Assembly: GCA_013339895.1 (NCBI GenBank) | Contig: JABACO010000007.1 | Location: 11,935,477 to 11,999,476, forward strand | Origin: Ephydatia muelleri | Lineage: Eukaryota > Porifera > Demospongiae > Spongillida > Spongillidae | Direction: 5' to 3' | Length of the DNA stretch: 64,000 bases | Shown here: piece after piece, positions 1 through 13,463 of the stretch | How the letters are laid out: each line of letters begins with the position of its first letter | Numbering within the stretch: position 1 is the first letter of the stretch | The notes under the pieces: generated by a model | What the model was told of the DNA's origin: nothing | The model's input: the letters and a program-made list of their open reading frames with translations, nothing else | The model's database searches: none | Translations under genes and position numbers: made by a program

Positions 1-41
1 CACACAATGTGTAAAAAAGGTTTTAATGTTCTGGCACTTAC

Positions 42-2323
<2,282 letters not shown>

Positions 2324-3150
2324 TCTTCGCGTAGCACTGGTATCTAAAAGAAAAAGAGGCTGCGTGCGTTTCTGATTTTAGTAGGTGACGGCGACGTATA
2401 GTTTTCATGCCCTTGGGCTACCCTAAATTTCCCCAGTTGCTACATGGCGTAGAAGGTGCTTAGACTTTACCAAACAGTTACTCTAATCATTCAGTTCTCG
2501 GTACTGAAAAACAGAGCAACCACTACAAGCGGATTTTAAAAATCTTCCTTCTCGATTTAACTTCATATGATACTACCACAGGGAGAACAAAGCGACGCTG
2601 ACATCATACGCTACTGTACATAAAGTGGTAAACGCTTGTTAAAATTATCAACACAGGTACCTTTGTTGCCTTCTTGAGGGGCGTAAATTCATTGGGATCA
2701 TGTGATGTTGATTATTCAAAATGGTGTTCGGTACCAGACCCTACAGTAGGCTGAGTGGCAGAGTTTTGTTTGCTCACAGGCAGTGGTGTGACTTATGAAA
2801 ACTTTAATGTGTATTGCCACACTTTGTTTTTATTGAGTAGGTAGTTGAGATCGCTGCATCACTGATTTTTGCGCATGTCGGAGATTTTGCTGGTTTACAG
2901 AAGGTTTCACCTTTTGATTTTATTGCTGTAGCGATCAAACTTCACCTCTTAGATTTTAAATGGTCCTCAGCTTCTAGATGTGTGTACACTCAATATATTG
3001 ACACAGCTCTTTTGAATCTCTCTAAAGACTTCACGACCAACCTTTTTCATTTGCATGCATGTTTCTCACAGCAACTTTTATTTTTCAACACAACTTCCAT
3101 TACTTTCTTCCTAATCTTCTTGGCTTCACCCAAATTGTTCATACTAGATT
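2324..3150. other. Upstream region of the left cathepsin copy
   Basis: No gene seen. Sequence is conserved with 52,482-53,330, so both paralogs share at least 0.8 kb of upstream DNA and probably began with the same promoter. No clear TATA box was identified. Confidence 0.6.
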
Positions 3151-3153
3151 TAT

Positions 3154-3600
3154 TCATTTAAGAGTTTCTTGATACTGTTCATCAAATACAAGTACATCTA
3201 TATCTATTTTGTCAGATTTGAAAACTGAGGTTAAAAAGAAATTAAAATAAGAACTCATAAAGGTGTTGGAAAGTTTTTGAATTGCTATATATATATTTGC
3301 TGCCATAATTTTGTGAATTGTACCAAGTTTTAAACTGGGACTTGAAGGGGTTGCTCTCCTGATTGGTTGCAGCACGTCATACATTTCTTTTGGGAGGTGA
3401 CTTAGTGACACGTCACAATCATCTCTGCGACTGTCTTGCGAAATTCTGCAGCCGTGCTTGCCTAGCACGTGAGCTAGATTAAGGATGTGGTATTGGCACT
3501 AATACAGACCAATCTCACCCAGCTGATATCCTTTTACCAAACTGGTTTCTCTCTCATTCTGCGGTTTTGATCTCAAGGCCATTCATCCGCTCAATGACTC
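3154..3600 (-). pseudogene. Unrecognised ORF remnant present in both duplication copies
   Basis: A 104-codon frame (3154-3468) continues upstream in another frame; the same stretch occurs at about 53,330-53,770. The shared peptide contains an 'HILNLAHVLGKH' block. I do not recognise the family. It lies between the cathepsin upstream region and the hAT remnant, so it may be part of a transposon or an old exon. Frames are broken in both copies. Confidence 0.35.
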
Positions 3601-3804
3601 CATGCACTGAGCCTGTAGCTAGCTTAATCTCAGGATCAGTAGCAGATTGGAGTTCAAAAACACACAAAAAATGACCAAGGATGTGGTAATTCCATTAGCT
3701 GTAGAAGCCTATGGATATTGTGGGATGAGGCACTTGAGGTATTCAACAGAATTACAAGGAGGCTGACCATACAGCACCACACATCAGCTAGTGTTTAATG
3801 ATCG

Positions 3805-3843
3805 AACGTTACCCTTGGGGAACGAATGTTCCAAAGGGTAACG
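3805..3843. repeat. Hairpin-forming inverted repeat, conserved in both copies
   Basis: Arms 'cgttaccctt' and 'aaagggtaacg' enclose a palindromic centre (gaacgaatgttc-like). An identical copy lies at about 54,010-54,048. Confidence 0.7.
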
Positions 3844-4177
3844 CCCATTTGCTGGCTGTAACTCTCGCTATAGATATAATGGCTACTTATAAATCCTGGC
3901 ATTATTAACTGATCCCACGGTTCCATCTGTACCTAACCGATCGTTTATGAGCCTTTTGCACACTACGATGATACGATATAGATTGAGTACAAAAACAGCA
4001 AAAGTTCTTGGCGCCAGAATAGCTCTAGCCCTAGTTAGGAAAGCAAGCATCCTAAGTCTCAAATGCAGGGAAGGTGTGACTGAAAAGGTTTTAATATACT
4101 GGAGCAGGACCGGCTGTAAAGTGGCGAGTGTAAGGTGGGATGAATTAAACCTGTGATTGTTACCTTGCTGAACGCCT

Positions 4178-4200
4178 CCCCCCCCCCCCCCCCCCCCCCC
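4178..4200. repeat. Poly-C tract next to hAT end
   Basis: Twenty-three C residues immediately before the CAGGGGC-type terminus. Similar C or G runs occur at 6520-6547, 18,562-18,589, 25,703-25,737, 32,376-32,412, 35,324-35,348 and 59,096-59,115. Confidence 0.95.
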
Positions 4201-4212
4201 AACAAATGCCAT

Positions 4213-5530
4213 CACAGGGGCCAACGTGTTTAACAAAGAACTTGTAATTTCACTTATTTACTCTCACTGCATAGTGCGTGCAAAATAGTTTCAAAAAACC
4301 TTTGCCTCTTGGGTGAATTATAAAATAATAAGAATGCTTCATTTATGACATCTATCATGTTTCTAATCAAAGGAAGGCACTTGCAATCATTGAGGTTAAG
4401 TACATGGCTATTGCAATGTGTATATAAGGTTAATGGTGAAACTTCTTTAACTCTACTTTGGACCCTACTTTATTGGAGGCCACAGCACTTGCTCCATCAT
4501 ATGCTTGCCCTCTGCATTTTTTAATGTCTATATTGTTTGCACTAAGACTCGACAAAATGGCCTGTGCTATTTGTTCACCATTTGCCCTTAGAAGTTTCAA
4601 AAAATTAAAAAAATTAGCATCTTGAACAAAACAAAGGCAGACTGTTAACCATCCCTTGTTTTCATATCTATCAGTAACCTAATCAGAGGTTGAATTTAGC
4701 AAGTATGCAGTGTTCTCATTACTGATGTAATCTCCAATGAGTTCATTATGTGTTGTCTTGGGTGTTGACATGGCACAAGATTTGAAAGAGTCCTACAAAA
4801 TTGCCTCTATTTGGACTGTAACTTATATAATCATGTCGATGTCCTTGCAAAGGTATGTTTTGTTTTCCACAAAAAGTGCATTTTACAATTGATTTTAAGA
4901 TACTGAAGTGCTTGTCATACACGTTTTTTAATTTAATTCAGATACCTTACATGCATATGGCAATGAGAGCTGAGGATTCTCAATACTATCACAAAATAAC
5001 ATACTTTGCAACACTAGCTGTCCTTGCGATACTGTAGTTGTTCATGGTGTGCCAAATCACCATATTTTCCCATTACAGGTTTAGGTTTTGCATAGGTGTC
5101 ATAAATAAAACACATGCCTTTATCCGTTAATTGGAATGTGGAAGCATTTGCAAAACCACCCTGCTGAGATGGGATGTATGCTAGCCATTTATACTGCTCA
5201 AGCCACGTATGTTGTAACCATCTTTCCACTTTTGCCACTCTTTATTGCCTGTGTGAAATAGGGGAACTTCTTGTCAGGAGTAAAATTATGCTTCAGATAA
5301 ATTTGTCATGAGTTGATAACCACTAACAATATCGCCATTATCGTATGTCACAGAATCATTGACCCCTGCTGGCACTGTATTTTCAATGGCAACTATGTAA
5401 AGTGCATCTCAAGTCATTACCTTGTTCTGTTGGAGGAACATAGAATCCAGGAAGACAGATGCTTCCGGAGGAACTATATGCAAGCTCAGGTGTAGTGACA
5501 TATGTAGCACCTGACAGGTAAGGTGTTATA
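4213..5530 (-). pseudogene. hAT transposase remnant (ZMYM1 / P52rIPK-like), central core deleted
   Basis: The minus strand encodes the N-terminal part of a hAT-type transposase of the kind related to ZMYM1: the 5014-5238 frame includes a 'YIPSQQGGF' stretch and a KHEQSxxHK-like block (HHEQLQYRK). Comparison with the right copy shows the segment from the CAGGGGC end straight into the 'acgtgtt' of the middle region is missing here, about 1.3 kb, removing the conserved C-terminal half. Several stops remain. A 23-bp poly-C tract (4178-4200) sits next to the CAGGGG end. Inactive relic. Confidence 0.75.
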
Positions 5531-6179
5531 TGCATTGTCAATTTCACCCATTACCAACATCTGCAATTGAAGTTGAAGTGGAACAGCATGCAGACTCAGG
5601 TATGTTGAAAGTAGCTTCTGGTAGGATAGGTTAAGCATCATTCCAAATTACATGCATTATCCGTAACCATTACCGGTACTGCTGGTTGAAATGAAACGGG
5701 ATGCAAGCAGAGGTTTGAAAGCAGCTCCTGATAGAAAGTTACATGTCACTGTTTAATTTCTCAGGTAACTAGTTTGTTTTAACTATACGAGGAATAGTTT
5801 ATGAGATCGAACTCTCGGTATCAACTCATGCGTACAATCACCATCGAAATAACTGATACTGTGTTAATCATGAAAATCGAACTGAAAACATCTAACATCT
5901 AGCACACAACTGGAACGGCATTGTATTTCTTATGGTACATGGTGTTTCGAAAATCAGACCAACCTTTTGATCTCTTGGAAAAGTACGCAAACAGTACGTA
6001 ATACCGATCTCGAAAGCTCCATTGTATAATAGCTCATGAGAACCAATGTGGTTAAAGCGACAAGTATTACCAACATTGTTCTTTTTTTTTTCACAAAATT
6101 TTAATTACCAATATTACAAAACATCACAAAACAAGAATAGAAAGACAAAATAGAATGCTAAAAAAATGCTAAAGCCTAT
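5531..6179. other. No gene seen
   Basis: AT-rich sequence after the end of the duplication. It contains short near-repeats ('aactatatgcaagctcaggtg', 'gcatgcagactcagg') but no frame that I can support. Confidence 0.5.
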
Positions 6180-6562
6180 TGCATAATTGTAGGAAGTGAT
6201 GCCCCATCATCAAAGCCTAGTCCACTCCTCCACTTGACCCTAGATCCTCTTGGACACTTGATGCTTGATCCAGGGCAAATAAAAGTCGAGCTCTTACAAA
6301 TGCTCATGATTCTGCATATGACTTTTCCCATTTGGCTGCTATGCTGGTAGCCATGTGCTTCAAAAAAAGTTCTGCCTCTCTGTGGAGAAGCCCATCAACG
6401 GATGTTACAAAAGGAGTAAATGTACCTCGCCTATCTTCCACTGCCTTTTTTAAATTTATTATTTTCTTTCTTGATTTTATAATTATATTCATAATCCGTT
6501 CCGAGGGGGAAGGATCCAACCCCCCCCCCCCCCCCCCCCCCCCCCCCTGTATCCGCCACTGC
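6180..6562 (-). pseudogene. Reverse-transcriptase C-terminal remnant with a CAGTGGCGGAT-type terminus
   Basis: On the minus strand a fragment (6304-6480) has the pattern F-x-PFV-x-S-x-DG-x7-EA-x-LF-x2-(M/L)A-x3-A-x-KW-x3-Y, followed out of frame by an FVRARLLFAL block and a PRGSRVKW block. This is the usual C-terminal tail of a metazoan reverse-transcriptase polyprotein. At least one frameshift lies between the blocks. A poly-C run (6520-6547) and the inverted terminus 'atccgccactg' (to 6562) abut it, so the fragment sits inside or beside a DNA element. The poly-Gly reading frame comes from the homopolymer. Non-functional. Confidence 0.6.
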
Positions 6563-6565
6563 ATA

Positions 6566-7258
6566 ATAAATTGAAAAATAGAGACGACGAAACGCACGCG
6601 TGTTGCATTCCATTGAAAATGTACATTAGGTTTCGTCCCCACCCCCTGGATAAGCTCAGAGGGAGTACATGCTTCGGTTAGGCGTCCTTCGAGGACTAAA
6701 ACGGTATAAATTTGATCTTTGTTGGATTTACATACGCGATAAGAGAGGGCTGAGACTAAATGCGCTGTATTTTGAGTTGTCCGAGTAACTACGCTTTTCG
6801 CGAGGTCAACTTACGATTTGAACTGTGTACTGAAGAATTGCTGTATGGTTTTAAGGTTAGGGTGTTCTGGGGCATATTTTCTTTGCGTCGTACTAACGCT
6901 TTGAATCGGGTAGAATGTTTACGTAGCGAAGTGGTAGCCCGCTCACAATGCATTAAATACTGTCACTTTTAAATACATATATGAGGGACAGTTCACGAGA
7001 AAATTGCACCACTCATATAATTATAAAAATGTTATAAAAATGCATCACGTTTGCATCGCTATAACTTCCCAACGATTAACGCTATCGACATCCTATTTTC
7101 ACCACTTCATACTACACCATTTCTCTACAGTAAAATGCATTTTGGAGTCTTGGACTATATCCGTGCCGACGTTCCTACGTGCGATACCCCCTGGGGTTCA
7201 AAACTACCATATCTTCGTGTAGGAGCGGTCAAATCGCTTCAAATTCGGTATGTAGGTA
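6566..7258. other. No gene seen; left flank of a foldback repeat
   Basis: Short frames without recognisable features. The last part (from about 7140) resembles 17,340-17,440 and probably belongs to the same repeat family as the palindrome that follows. Confidence 0.5.
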
Positions 7259-7532
7259 GAGAGGTCCTATACCTATCGATTTGTTCTGTTCGTTAATTTT
7301 TATGCCATCTGTTACGGAGATACAGTTGAATAAACTACGTGCACGTTTTCCCGCTTGATTCGCGCCAATGTAATAATCCCCGCCTCCCCATACATTGAGC
7401 GGAGCGCAATTTGCCCAAATCATTGGCGCGAAACGAGCGCGAAAATGTGCACGTAGTTTGTTCAACTGTATCTCCGTAACGGATTGCATAAAAATTAACG
7501 AACAGAACAAATAGATAGATATAGGACCTCTC
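7259..7532. repeat. Foldback element: 112-bp arms around a 50-bp loop
   Basis: 7259-7370 and 7421-7532 are reverse complements with only scattered mismatches (roughly 90% or better by eye). Landmarks: 'gagaggtcctat' and 'ttgttctgttcgttaat' at the outer parts, 'cgcgccaatg'/'cattggcgcg' at the loop side. A related single arm with more divergence is at 17,390-17,530. Likely a MITE or foldback transposon; also capable of forming a long hairpin RNA if transcribed. Confidence 0.85.
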
Positions 7533-7910
7533 CATTGTATGTACATATCGTGTCTGGAGTATTACAGCATGGACACTGGCTGCTGGCAGATGTTGCTATT
7601 GAATCAGCAATACACTTTGTGTATACAACTGAATTGCAGTGCCATGCAAGAGGCTGCACCAGCATTTGCTCACATAAGCAAGTCTGTGAATGATAGTACT
7701 TGTGTTGGGGCTAACTGTAGGTCTCATCTGTGACACACAACCTTTGGTGGTGCAATAGTGTTGATGTGATCAAACAAGGTATTTGGTATGATGCCAGGTA
7801 TCTGTGGGTCTACTTTTCTAATTAAAGCCAGCCTTGAGTGGATGGTAAAAAAGTGAGCATGAATGTGATTACATAGGTACCCTGCTCATTGCACGCTTAC
7901 ATGCTCTGCA
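7533..7910. other. No gene seen
   Basis: The frame at 7539-7733 has no recognisable domain and no splice context. Confidence 0.4.
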
Positions 7911-8653
7911 GAAACTAGTTGGGATGTCAACAGTGTCATTGCTAAAGTTGTCTTTTGTCAGAGACTTTCGTATTCCACTCTTAGTTTATGGTCACATACT
8001 TGACAATGCGAGTTTTCCATTGCCGTCGTGTATCAATGTTAATTATAGCGCACGTGCGATTTTGCATTATTCATCAGTTACATGGTCCGAAGTAACCGTG
8101 TCGTTTGTTCACCAGAAAATATGCCCCGTCATATACAAAACGTAGTTACGATGTATAATGATCGATATTTAAGTAGGAGTAAGTTCTAAAAACAACTGTC
8201 TCGGGAAGTTGGAGAAAAATCGGTTGCCGCTAGCTGCGTTCATGAAAGCCATAAAAGGCTTGCTCTTACATGAGCGAATGTAGGAGGCAATGGCTTTTTA
8301 CTGCGGATTATTTCTTTAAGTGCCACTTAAGAAGAAAGATTAATCAAAACTGTGCTTAATAAAACACATGAAAGTGGTACACTGTTTCTAGATATTTCAA
8401 ATGAAAACAAAGTATAATTCAAAGTATTGTTGACACAGTCACTTTTAAAATTCATGTTTATAAGTCATGTTTGGTTTGTGAATGATCAATAATGATGTCG
8501 TATACAATGGCCATATAATAAATGTGAAGAGTTCAAAAGTGACGGTTCCAAATGAAACGAAAGAGGATGGAGAAGATGAAAATGAAAGTAGATCAACTGC
8601 TTGTTGATCAGTTACATCATGCATGTAGGTGATCTTGAGTTTTGTGATACCAT
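7911..8653. repeat. Interspersed repeat B, copy 1 (copy 2 at 42,968-43,698)
   Basis: About 740 bp from 'gcagaaactagttggg' to 'ttgtgataccattt' that recurs with few differences at 42,968. The flanks differ on both sides, so both ends are defined by comparison. A short frame (7924-8145) is conserved in the first half of both copies, but I recognise no protein. Copy 2 sits directly against a truncated hAT, so B is probably a transposon fragment or non-autonomous element. Confidence 0.8.
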
Positions 8654-9095
8654 TTTCGCACGTGCACGCAGTATGAATTCACTAGGGAATACGTCTCGGG
8701 GACGTATTCCCTAGTGAATTCATTTGGAACCGTCACTTTTTGAACATGTATCGGTAGAAGAGGGCAGAAGTGGGGACAAAATGCTTTTCGCACGTGCACG
8801 CGGTATGAATTCACTAGGGAATACGTCCCGGGACGTATTCCCTAGTGAATTCATACCACGTGCACGTGCGAAAAGCGTTTTATCCCCCGGGACGTATTCC
8901 CTAGTGAATTCATACCGCGTGCACGTGCGAAAAGCGTTTTGTCCCCCGGGACGTATTCCCTAGTGAATTCATACCGCGTGCACGTGTGAAAAGCGTTTTG
9001 TCCCCCGGGACGTATTCCCTAGTGAATTCATACCGCGTGCACGTGCGAAAAGCGTTTTGTCCCCACTTCTGCCCTCTTCTACCGATACATGTTCT
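8654..9095. repeat. 59-bp repeat array with inverted and direct halves
   Basis: Four direct 59-bp units (about 8828-9063) carry 'acgtattccctagtg', 'aattcata' and 'gtgcacgtgcgaaaagcg'. Two inverted units precede them (8654-8702 and 8775-8826), meeting head to head. The unique flank 'gtccccacttctgccc' on the right also recurs inverted at about 8743-8776. Single units with the same right flank occur at 44,531-44,600 and 57,478-57,530. Units are rich in nested palindromes (GAATTC, GCACGTGC). It looks like multiplied transposon termini; there are no spacers, so it is not a CRISPR array. Confidence 0.85.
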
Positions 9096-9880
9096 GCCAC
9101 CTGTCAGGCCTACTTTTATTACGTGTAGAACATTTTAGTGTATACAGGTCCTTGCGTTGTGGATATACTTTTCATTAGGTTAGTGACTTGCCGGCTTTCT
9201 CCTGTTAAAACTTGATCTGGTTTACAAGTGCACAACGCAATATTCGGTCATATGGTTCGCCGAGAGAAAAACAAAAAAAAAATGGGACTCTGAATAGCGC
9301 GGAATATGTAACATATAATGAAAAACGCAGTAAGTTGCTAGCGATGTCGTTGAAGCATGATAACAGTGTCCCGATTGTGTCCTCCTGCGGTGAAAGTGCG
9401 TACGCAACATCAAATAATTGCATGACGCACCGAACTGAGGAAACACATGTACACATACTGACCTAACAGCGGTAGCACAAATGATTACAGAAACGGAAGG
9501 GGCGGCTGCGACGGCAATGGTAGCAGGCACTACAGTGCCGGCCGCCATCGCGAACGCTCCGCCCACCATCCTCGCTCTGCTCATCATCACCGTCTAGAGC
9601 ATCTCGAACGCTCCGCCCATCATCATCGACTTTATTCTATGATCCTCAGCTGAAGCCGTACCGATGGTAACCAGAGCAAGCACCAACGACGCACAAAGTA
9701 GTTCCAGTCTCATTCTCCTCGCTTGCCAACGTGTTTACAGTTAGGTTTAAATATGGGTGAAATTTGTTTTTCAAATGAACCCATTGATGAGGTGTGATCA
9801 TACAGGTTCGAAGTCTTCAACACGTTCTATACAAAGATTTGTTACGATCCAAACTCTGGTTGTGATGTAAGCTGTGCTCC
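9000..9880. repeat. Duplicated block carrying the Cys-rich peptide gene (partner 57,478-58,381)
   Basis: From the last array unit through the peptide gene to 'gtaagctgtgctc', this block matches 57.5-58.4 kb. The right partner is interrupted exactly at 'gctgt' by a MITE, making this copy the empty site. Confidence 0.85.
9463..9713 (-). pseudogene. Frameshifted copy of the secreted Cys-rich peptide gene
   Basis: The minus strand starts with the same signal peptide as the intact copy at 57,958-58,218 (ATG at 9713; MRLELLCASL...), but a net loss of 10 bp soon after the signal peptide shifts the frame to a TAG after about 40 codons. The downstream Cys-rich segment is still readable in its old frame and ends in the same CNHLCYRC pattern. 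The upstream TATA element of the intact copy (tatataaa) is also degraded here (tatttaaa). Probably a dead paralog, left after block duplication. Confidence 0.8.
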
Positions 9881-9895
9881 TGTCCACGCAATAAT

Positions 9896-10020
9896 TGTAC
9901 CGGGCGAAAATTGCACGGGGCGGTACATTTGGAGTCGCAATGATTGTACCACCCGGTACAACTTTGGTTGCGAAAACTGTAACGCCCTGGCCAAAAGTGT
10001 ACCGGGTTGTGAAACACTCC
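9896..10020 (+). repeat. Outer left inverted repeat of the Ginger-like element
   Basis: Reverse complement of about 12,777-12,897 with good identity; contains 'gtaccgggcg' and 'accgggttgt'. Confidence 0.75.
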
Positions 10021-10282
10021 TTATTTTCTATTTCGGTGGTTTTCTATGTCCTCACCACCGTTTTAAGTGGTAGAAACTGAGTGCTACACATTTATACATG
10101 TATATCTGATACGTGTTCGTGTAGGGTGAACATCAGTGAAGCCTAGTTTCACTAATCGCTTTCACTGTTATATTAGACCAAACGATTTCGTCTACAATTA
10201 TCTAAACTAAATGTTACACTGCATGCAGCAGCTCAATTGTCCACAAATTTGCATGGCAGTCAAATAGTGTAACTCCGCTACA

Positions 10283-10440
10283 TAAAATTTCAAAAATTGT
10301 ACCGACTTTGCCAAAAGTGTAACGACTTCGCCAAAAGTGTACCGACTTTGCCAAAAGTGTATACCGGGTTGTTATAAAACGGTTCTTAGCTAATATTTTA
10401 CAATACGCAAGCATCCACTCGTACTTTGTATTGAACGAAT
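10283..10440 (+). repeat. Inner left inverted repeat with threefold 'ccaaaagtgta' motif
   Basis: Three direct repeats of 'cgactttgccaaaagtgta'-like units, followed by a segment matching the reverse complement of 12,720-12,800. Repeated subterminal motifs like these are typical transposase-binding regions. Confidence 0.65.
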
Positions 10441-10854
10441 TATATCACTATACTGTAATCTATGACACAACCGTCCATTCATAGCTATTAATTGTTTAAC
10501 CTTTTTTTTTATGAAAGAAAAGTAATCGGCAGAAGCATGCGTACACCTAAGAAATTTCAGTTACAGTCGTCTAACTGTTTCATAGTGGTTGGAAATATTT
10601 GTTTGATATATAGCCTCCTTGGAGTGCACAGAACTGCTGTTGTCTGCTGAAGAAGAATTTGTAAATTTGAGCCATTTGTAGTTCTGTCCACATTTGGTGA
10701 ACACAAATATTGATGTCCCCAGCATATTAGCAGCTGCAAATATTAATATTTGTACTTCTGCAGCCCAGACTGATGGACTGTGCATGTTTGTCTGCTGTAA
10801 ATAATCATTCACTGATTGACTGTGTCCAATATTTGTGTGCAATATATGGTGTTA

Positions 10855-11148
10855 TTAGTGTCTGAATTCAATATGATCATGTTGAGAACCTGTCACCAAA
10901 AATGCCAGTGCCCTTAAAAAACAGTTGCCATCTCGCAGAATTCTTCTAGTGATAGCAGGAAAATGATTGATGCTATAATTAAAATGTTCTTGTGTGTGAC
11001 TAACATTGCCCCTGACGAATCTTATCCCAAGCAACTGACACATACTTTTCTGCCAAGCCTCACACACAGGCCAGTATGGAATGTTATTCCTCTCATTATC
11101 AGTATCATCTACTTGCTTCAATGTGTTAATATCTAGACTCTTCATCAC
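10855..11148 (-). pseudogene. OTU-like cysteine protease domain fragment
   Basis: The frame has the OTU signature ILRDGNCFLRAL-x4-TGSQ, in which Asp and Cys of DGNC would be catalytic. Only the N-terminal half of an OTU fold is visible; the C-terminal His motif is not found in the following frames (10,561-10,842 is unrelated in appearance). It lies downstream of the integrase remains, as expected for an accessory domain of a transposon polyprotein. Truncated and probably inactive. Confidence 0.6.
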
Positions 11149-11453
11149 AATCCACTAGCATCTCGATGCCGAAGTTTTCTTTGCTGGAGAAAAAAGATTC
11201 TTTTACCATACATCCATTTGCAGAATGTGTCCAAATGGGATACTGATATTAGAAAATATGTTCTTCCGAGTAAATGCATGGTCTTCAGAGTAAACTTGTC
11301 TGATAAGCACCAAATAGGAAGTAGCTCCATTGCTTCAACAATGTAAAATGTGCTATCCATATACAGTACATGTACACCTTTTTCTTTAAATTCTTCAAAT
11401 TCTTCATGCAGGTCTTCATTTATAACAACAAAATAACGCCCAAATGCCTCCAC
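11145..11453 (-). pseudogene. Transposon-associated domain of unknown function
   Basis: A 102-codon frame with the pattern HE-x-F-x-EFK near the start and D-x-FC-x-WMYGKR near its end. It is similar in order and sequence to 45,936-46,400 (HESFMEFKK; DALCEWVYDTRK), where it also lies between integrase and protease-like domains. The two copies show that both elements share this domain. Further frames to about 11,900 ('EQLEFPKPYAT' region) are broken. Confidence 0.5.
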
Positions 11454-12095
11454 AAGTGGTGTCTCACCGTACCAAATTCTTTACTCTCCCATAAAGAGAC
11501 AGTAGTATCCTTGCTACATATAAGTAAATACTCTCCTTTGTTTAAATCCAGTGATGTTCCCTAAAGTAATGAGAGATATATCTGTATTAGTGCATGTGAA
11601 TAAGTAATGATCACAACTTGCATCAAATAATTCATCATCTTCATGAGCATCATAGCGTAGTTCATCAGCACCACTCCTCCACAGTCGCATAAGGCTTGGG
11701 GAATTCCAACTGCTCCCAAACTCTATCGCTATCTATTTTGTCCAAGTCCACTACTTCAGATTGTCCTTTGATGCAAGTAATTTTTCTCTCTTCTCTTGTG
11801 CAACTATCATTACCTTTCTTAACTAGAGTACAATACGGCATAAGGTGTATTCCAAACCCTCACAACTGTACTTTCTGGATTCTCCACACTTAGTTATGGT
11901 GTAAAGTTCAACATACTTTGAATCTAACTCTCCTCCTGCTCTCTTTTTCCTTCTAAAGTCTTTCATTACGACAAGTTAACCAAAATAATTTGGATTTGCA
12001 TGCTTTCTGTCATACACATATTTTTGACTCTTTGGAGCTTCTAAAATAGTCTCTTTAGTCATGCTGATAATTATTTGCCGCTGTTTGGCTAGCAT

Positions 12096-12300
12096 CTCAA
12101 TTTGAAACTTCGTTATCGATGGCAGAAATTTTGGTGCTCATTTCTATATCTATAGGCATAATGGTTTTGCGCCCAAACATCCCTTCAAAAGGCGAGAATG
12201 ATGTAGACTCGTGAATGGATGTGTTATACGCATAGATATGGATGCATCCAAGTAGGCATCCCATTCTGAGATACAAATTTCATAAGCATGTTTTCTCTAT
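12096..12300 (-). pseudogene. Integrase core end (Ginger/gypsy type) remnant
   Basis: Minus strand reads YAYNTSIHESTSFSPFEGMF then GRKTIMPIDIE, the well-known segment that ends the catalytic core of gypsy-like and Ginger integrases (AYNTS-x-H-x-ST-x-SPFE-x(2)-GR). A stop follows within 20 codons. Upstream DDE parts are absent. Confidence 0.75.
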
Positions 12301-12897
12301 GGCAGGCTGCTAATCTTTAGTTGCTCTTCACGTGTTCCTACAAACCTCAACTCAAATACCTGCATTGCAACCATACGATATTTCAAATATTGGGTATAAA
12401 TGATGTATTTTGTGCCCTTACTCAATCTTTCTTTTGGATATACAAAACACCATCACGAAGAAAACACATCAACGCCTTTCTTCTGATTGCCCCTTTTTAT
12501 CACATCGCTGGATCCGCTGGGATAACTAGACTCTTTGAGATAGAGAACGACCGCATCCATCATTTCTCTATCGTCTACTGTAACTGAATTCGTCGTTCGC
12601 TATCATTGCAGCGCTGTCCTCCATTTCTCTCATTCAAACTTTTAAACTACGTGGCTTCAGGCGCTAATTATGTGCGGATGTAAGCTTTCATCTCATTTAT
12701 TCGAGGATAATAATTCACTCTGCACGAGGTACGAGAGAATGCATGCATGATGTGAATTTTAGTTAAGAACTGTGTTATAACAACCCGGTTCACTTTTGGC
12801 AAGTGCGGTACAGTTTTAGCAACCCGCAAAGTTGTACCGGGCGGTACAATCATTGCGACTAAAAATGGACCACCCGGTACATTTTCGCCCGGTGTCA

Positions 12898-13460
12898 CGG
12901 AATAGATTATCCCCCCAGGATAAATTATTTCGGATTAGTTTATCATCCTTTGGAATAGATTAACCCCTTTTAATAAAACGCTCACTCGTGTCCACCATAA
13001 CGGATAGTCTCGTACCCAGACCCTTATTCCGGATAGAGTACATCATCGCTACGCGTAAAGAGGATCTGGTAACCAAAGTCGTTCTGAGAGGTACTGATTT
13101 TAGGCGCACAAAGAGCACCCGTAATGTCATTTATGGAGTGTAATTGATTAATAATTTAGACAGTATGTATCGTTGCAAGCTGTGCGCGGCCCCCGTCTTG
13201 AAACGCGAGGACAGAAAACAACCAGCTTCATTGACGTCAGCATCTTGCGTAGCTGCATTAGTATATTTAGCATGTGAGTCAGGGACAGCTAAAACCGACA
13301 GCAACTGCCACAACGTTAACCACAACGAGAGAGAACGTCATTACTAGTTTGGGTCTTATTGGACACAGTCATTGTGTCTTCATCACCAGATAAGTCTAAT
13401 ATTGTATAGGACAGGTGTGCATACAGTCTCCAAATCAATTTATGTGTAAATGGAAAATAT
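12898..13460. other. No supported gene
   Basis: Two overlapping opposite-strand frames of 64-67 codons at 13,131-13,347, one starting with a hydrophobic run, lack any family signal. 'Ggaatagatta' is repeated at about 12,899 and 12,952. Confidence 0.4.
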
Positions 13461-13463
13461 TCA

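Larger units (their letters stand above)
9896..12897 (-). mobile_element. Decayed Ginger-like DNA transposon with long inverted repeats and OTU/integrase remains
   Basis: The right end (12,720-12,897, minus orientation) matches the left end twice: 9896-10,020 and 10,283-10,440. Shared landmarks are 'ccgggcgaaaat', 'cgcaatgattgtac', 'ccaaaagtg' and 'ccgggttgttata'. The termini begin TGT/TGA followed by ACCGGGCG. Between them, the minus strand carries the end of a gypsy/Ginger-type integrase, then a domain also seen at 45.9-46.4 kb, then an OTU-like segment. Ginger elements are known to have gypsy-related integrases and accessory protease-like domains; the family name here is inference from that architecture. 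Confidence 0.6.

Noticed and set aside
6431..6613. Poly-Gly and poly-Pro proteins
   Set aside because: Translations of the poly-C run at a transposon end.
8654..9095. Possible CRISPR array (regular repeats)
   Set aside because: Units abut without spacers, partly inverted, in a eukaryotic genome with no cas genes.
9222..9590. 122-codon minus frame over the peptide pseudogene
   Set aside because: It is a shifted frame of the peptide gene copy; the intact duplicate shows which frame is real.
9790..9830. GGTTCGAA word suggesting a tRNA B-box
   Set aside because: No A-box or cloverleaf can be folded around it.
13131..13347. Pair of opposite frames, one with a signal-peptide-like start
   Set aside because: No conservation evidence, no Cys pattern; mutual open frames of about 65 codons are expected by chance.
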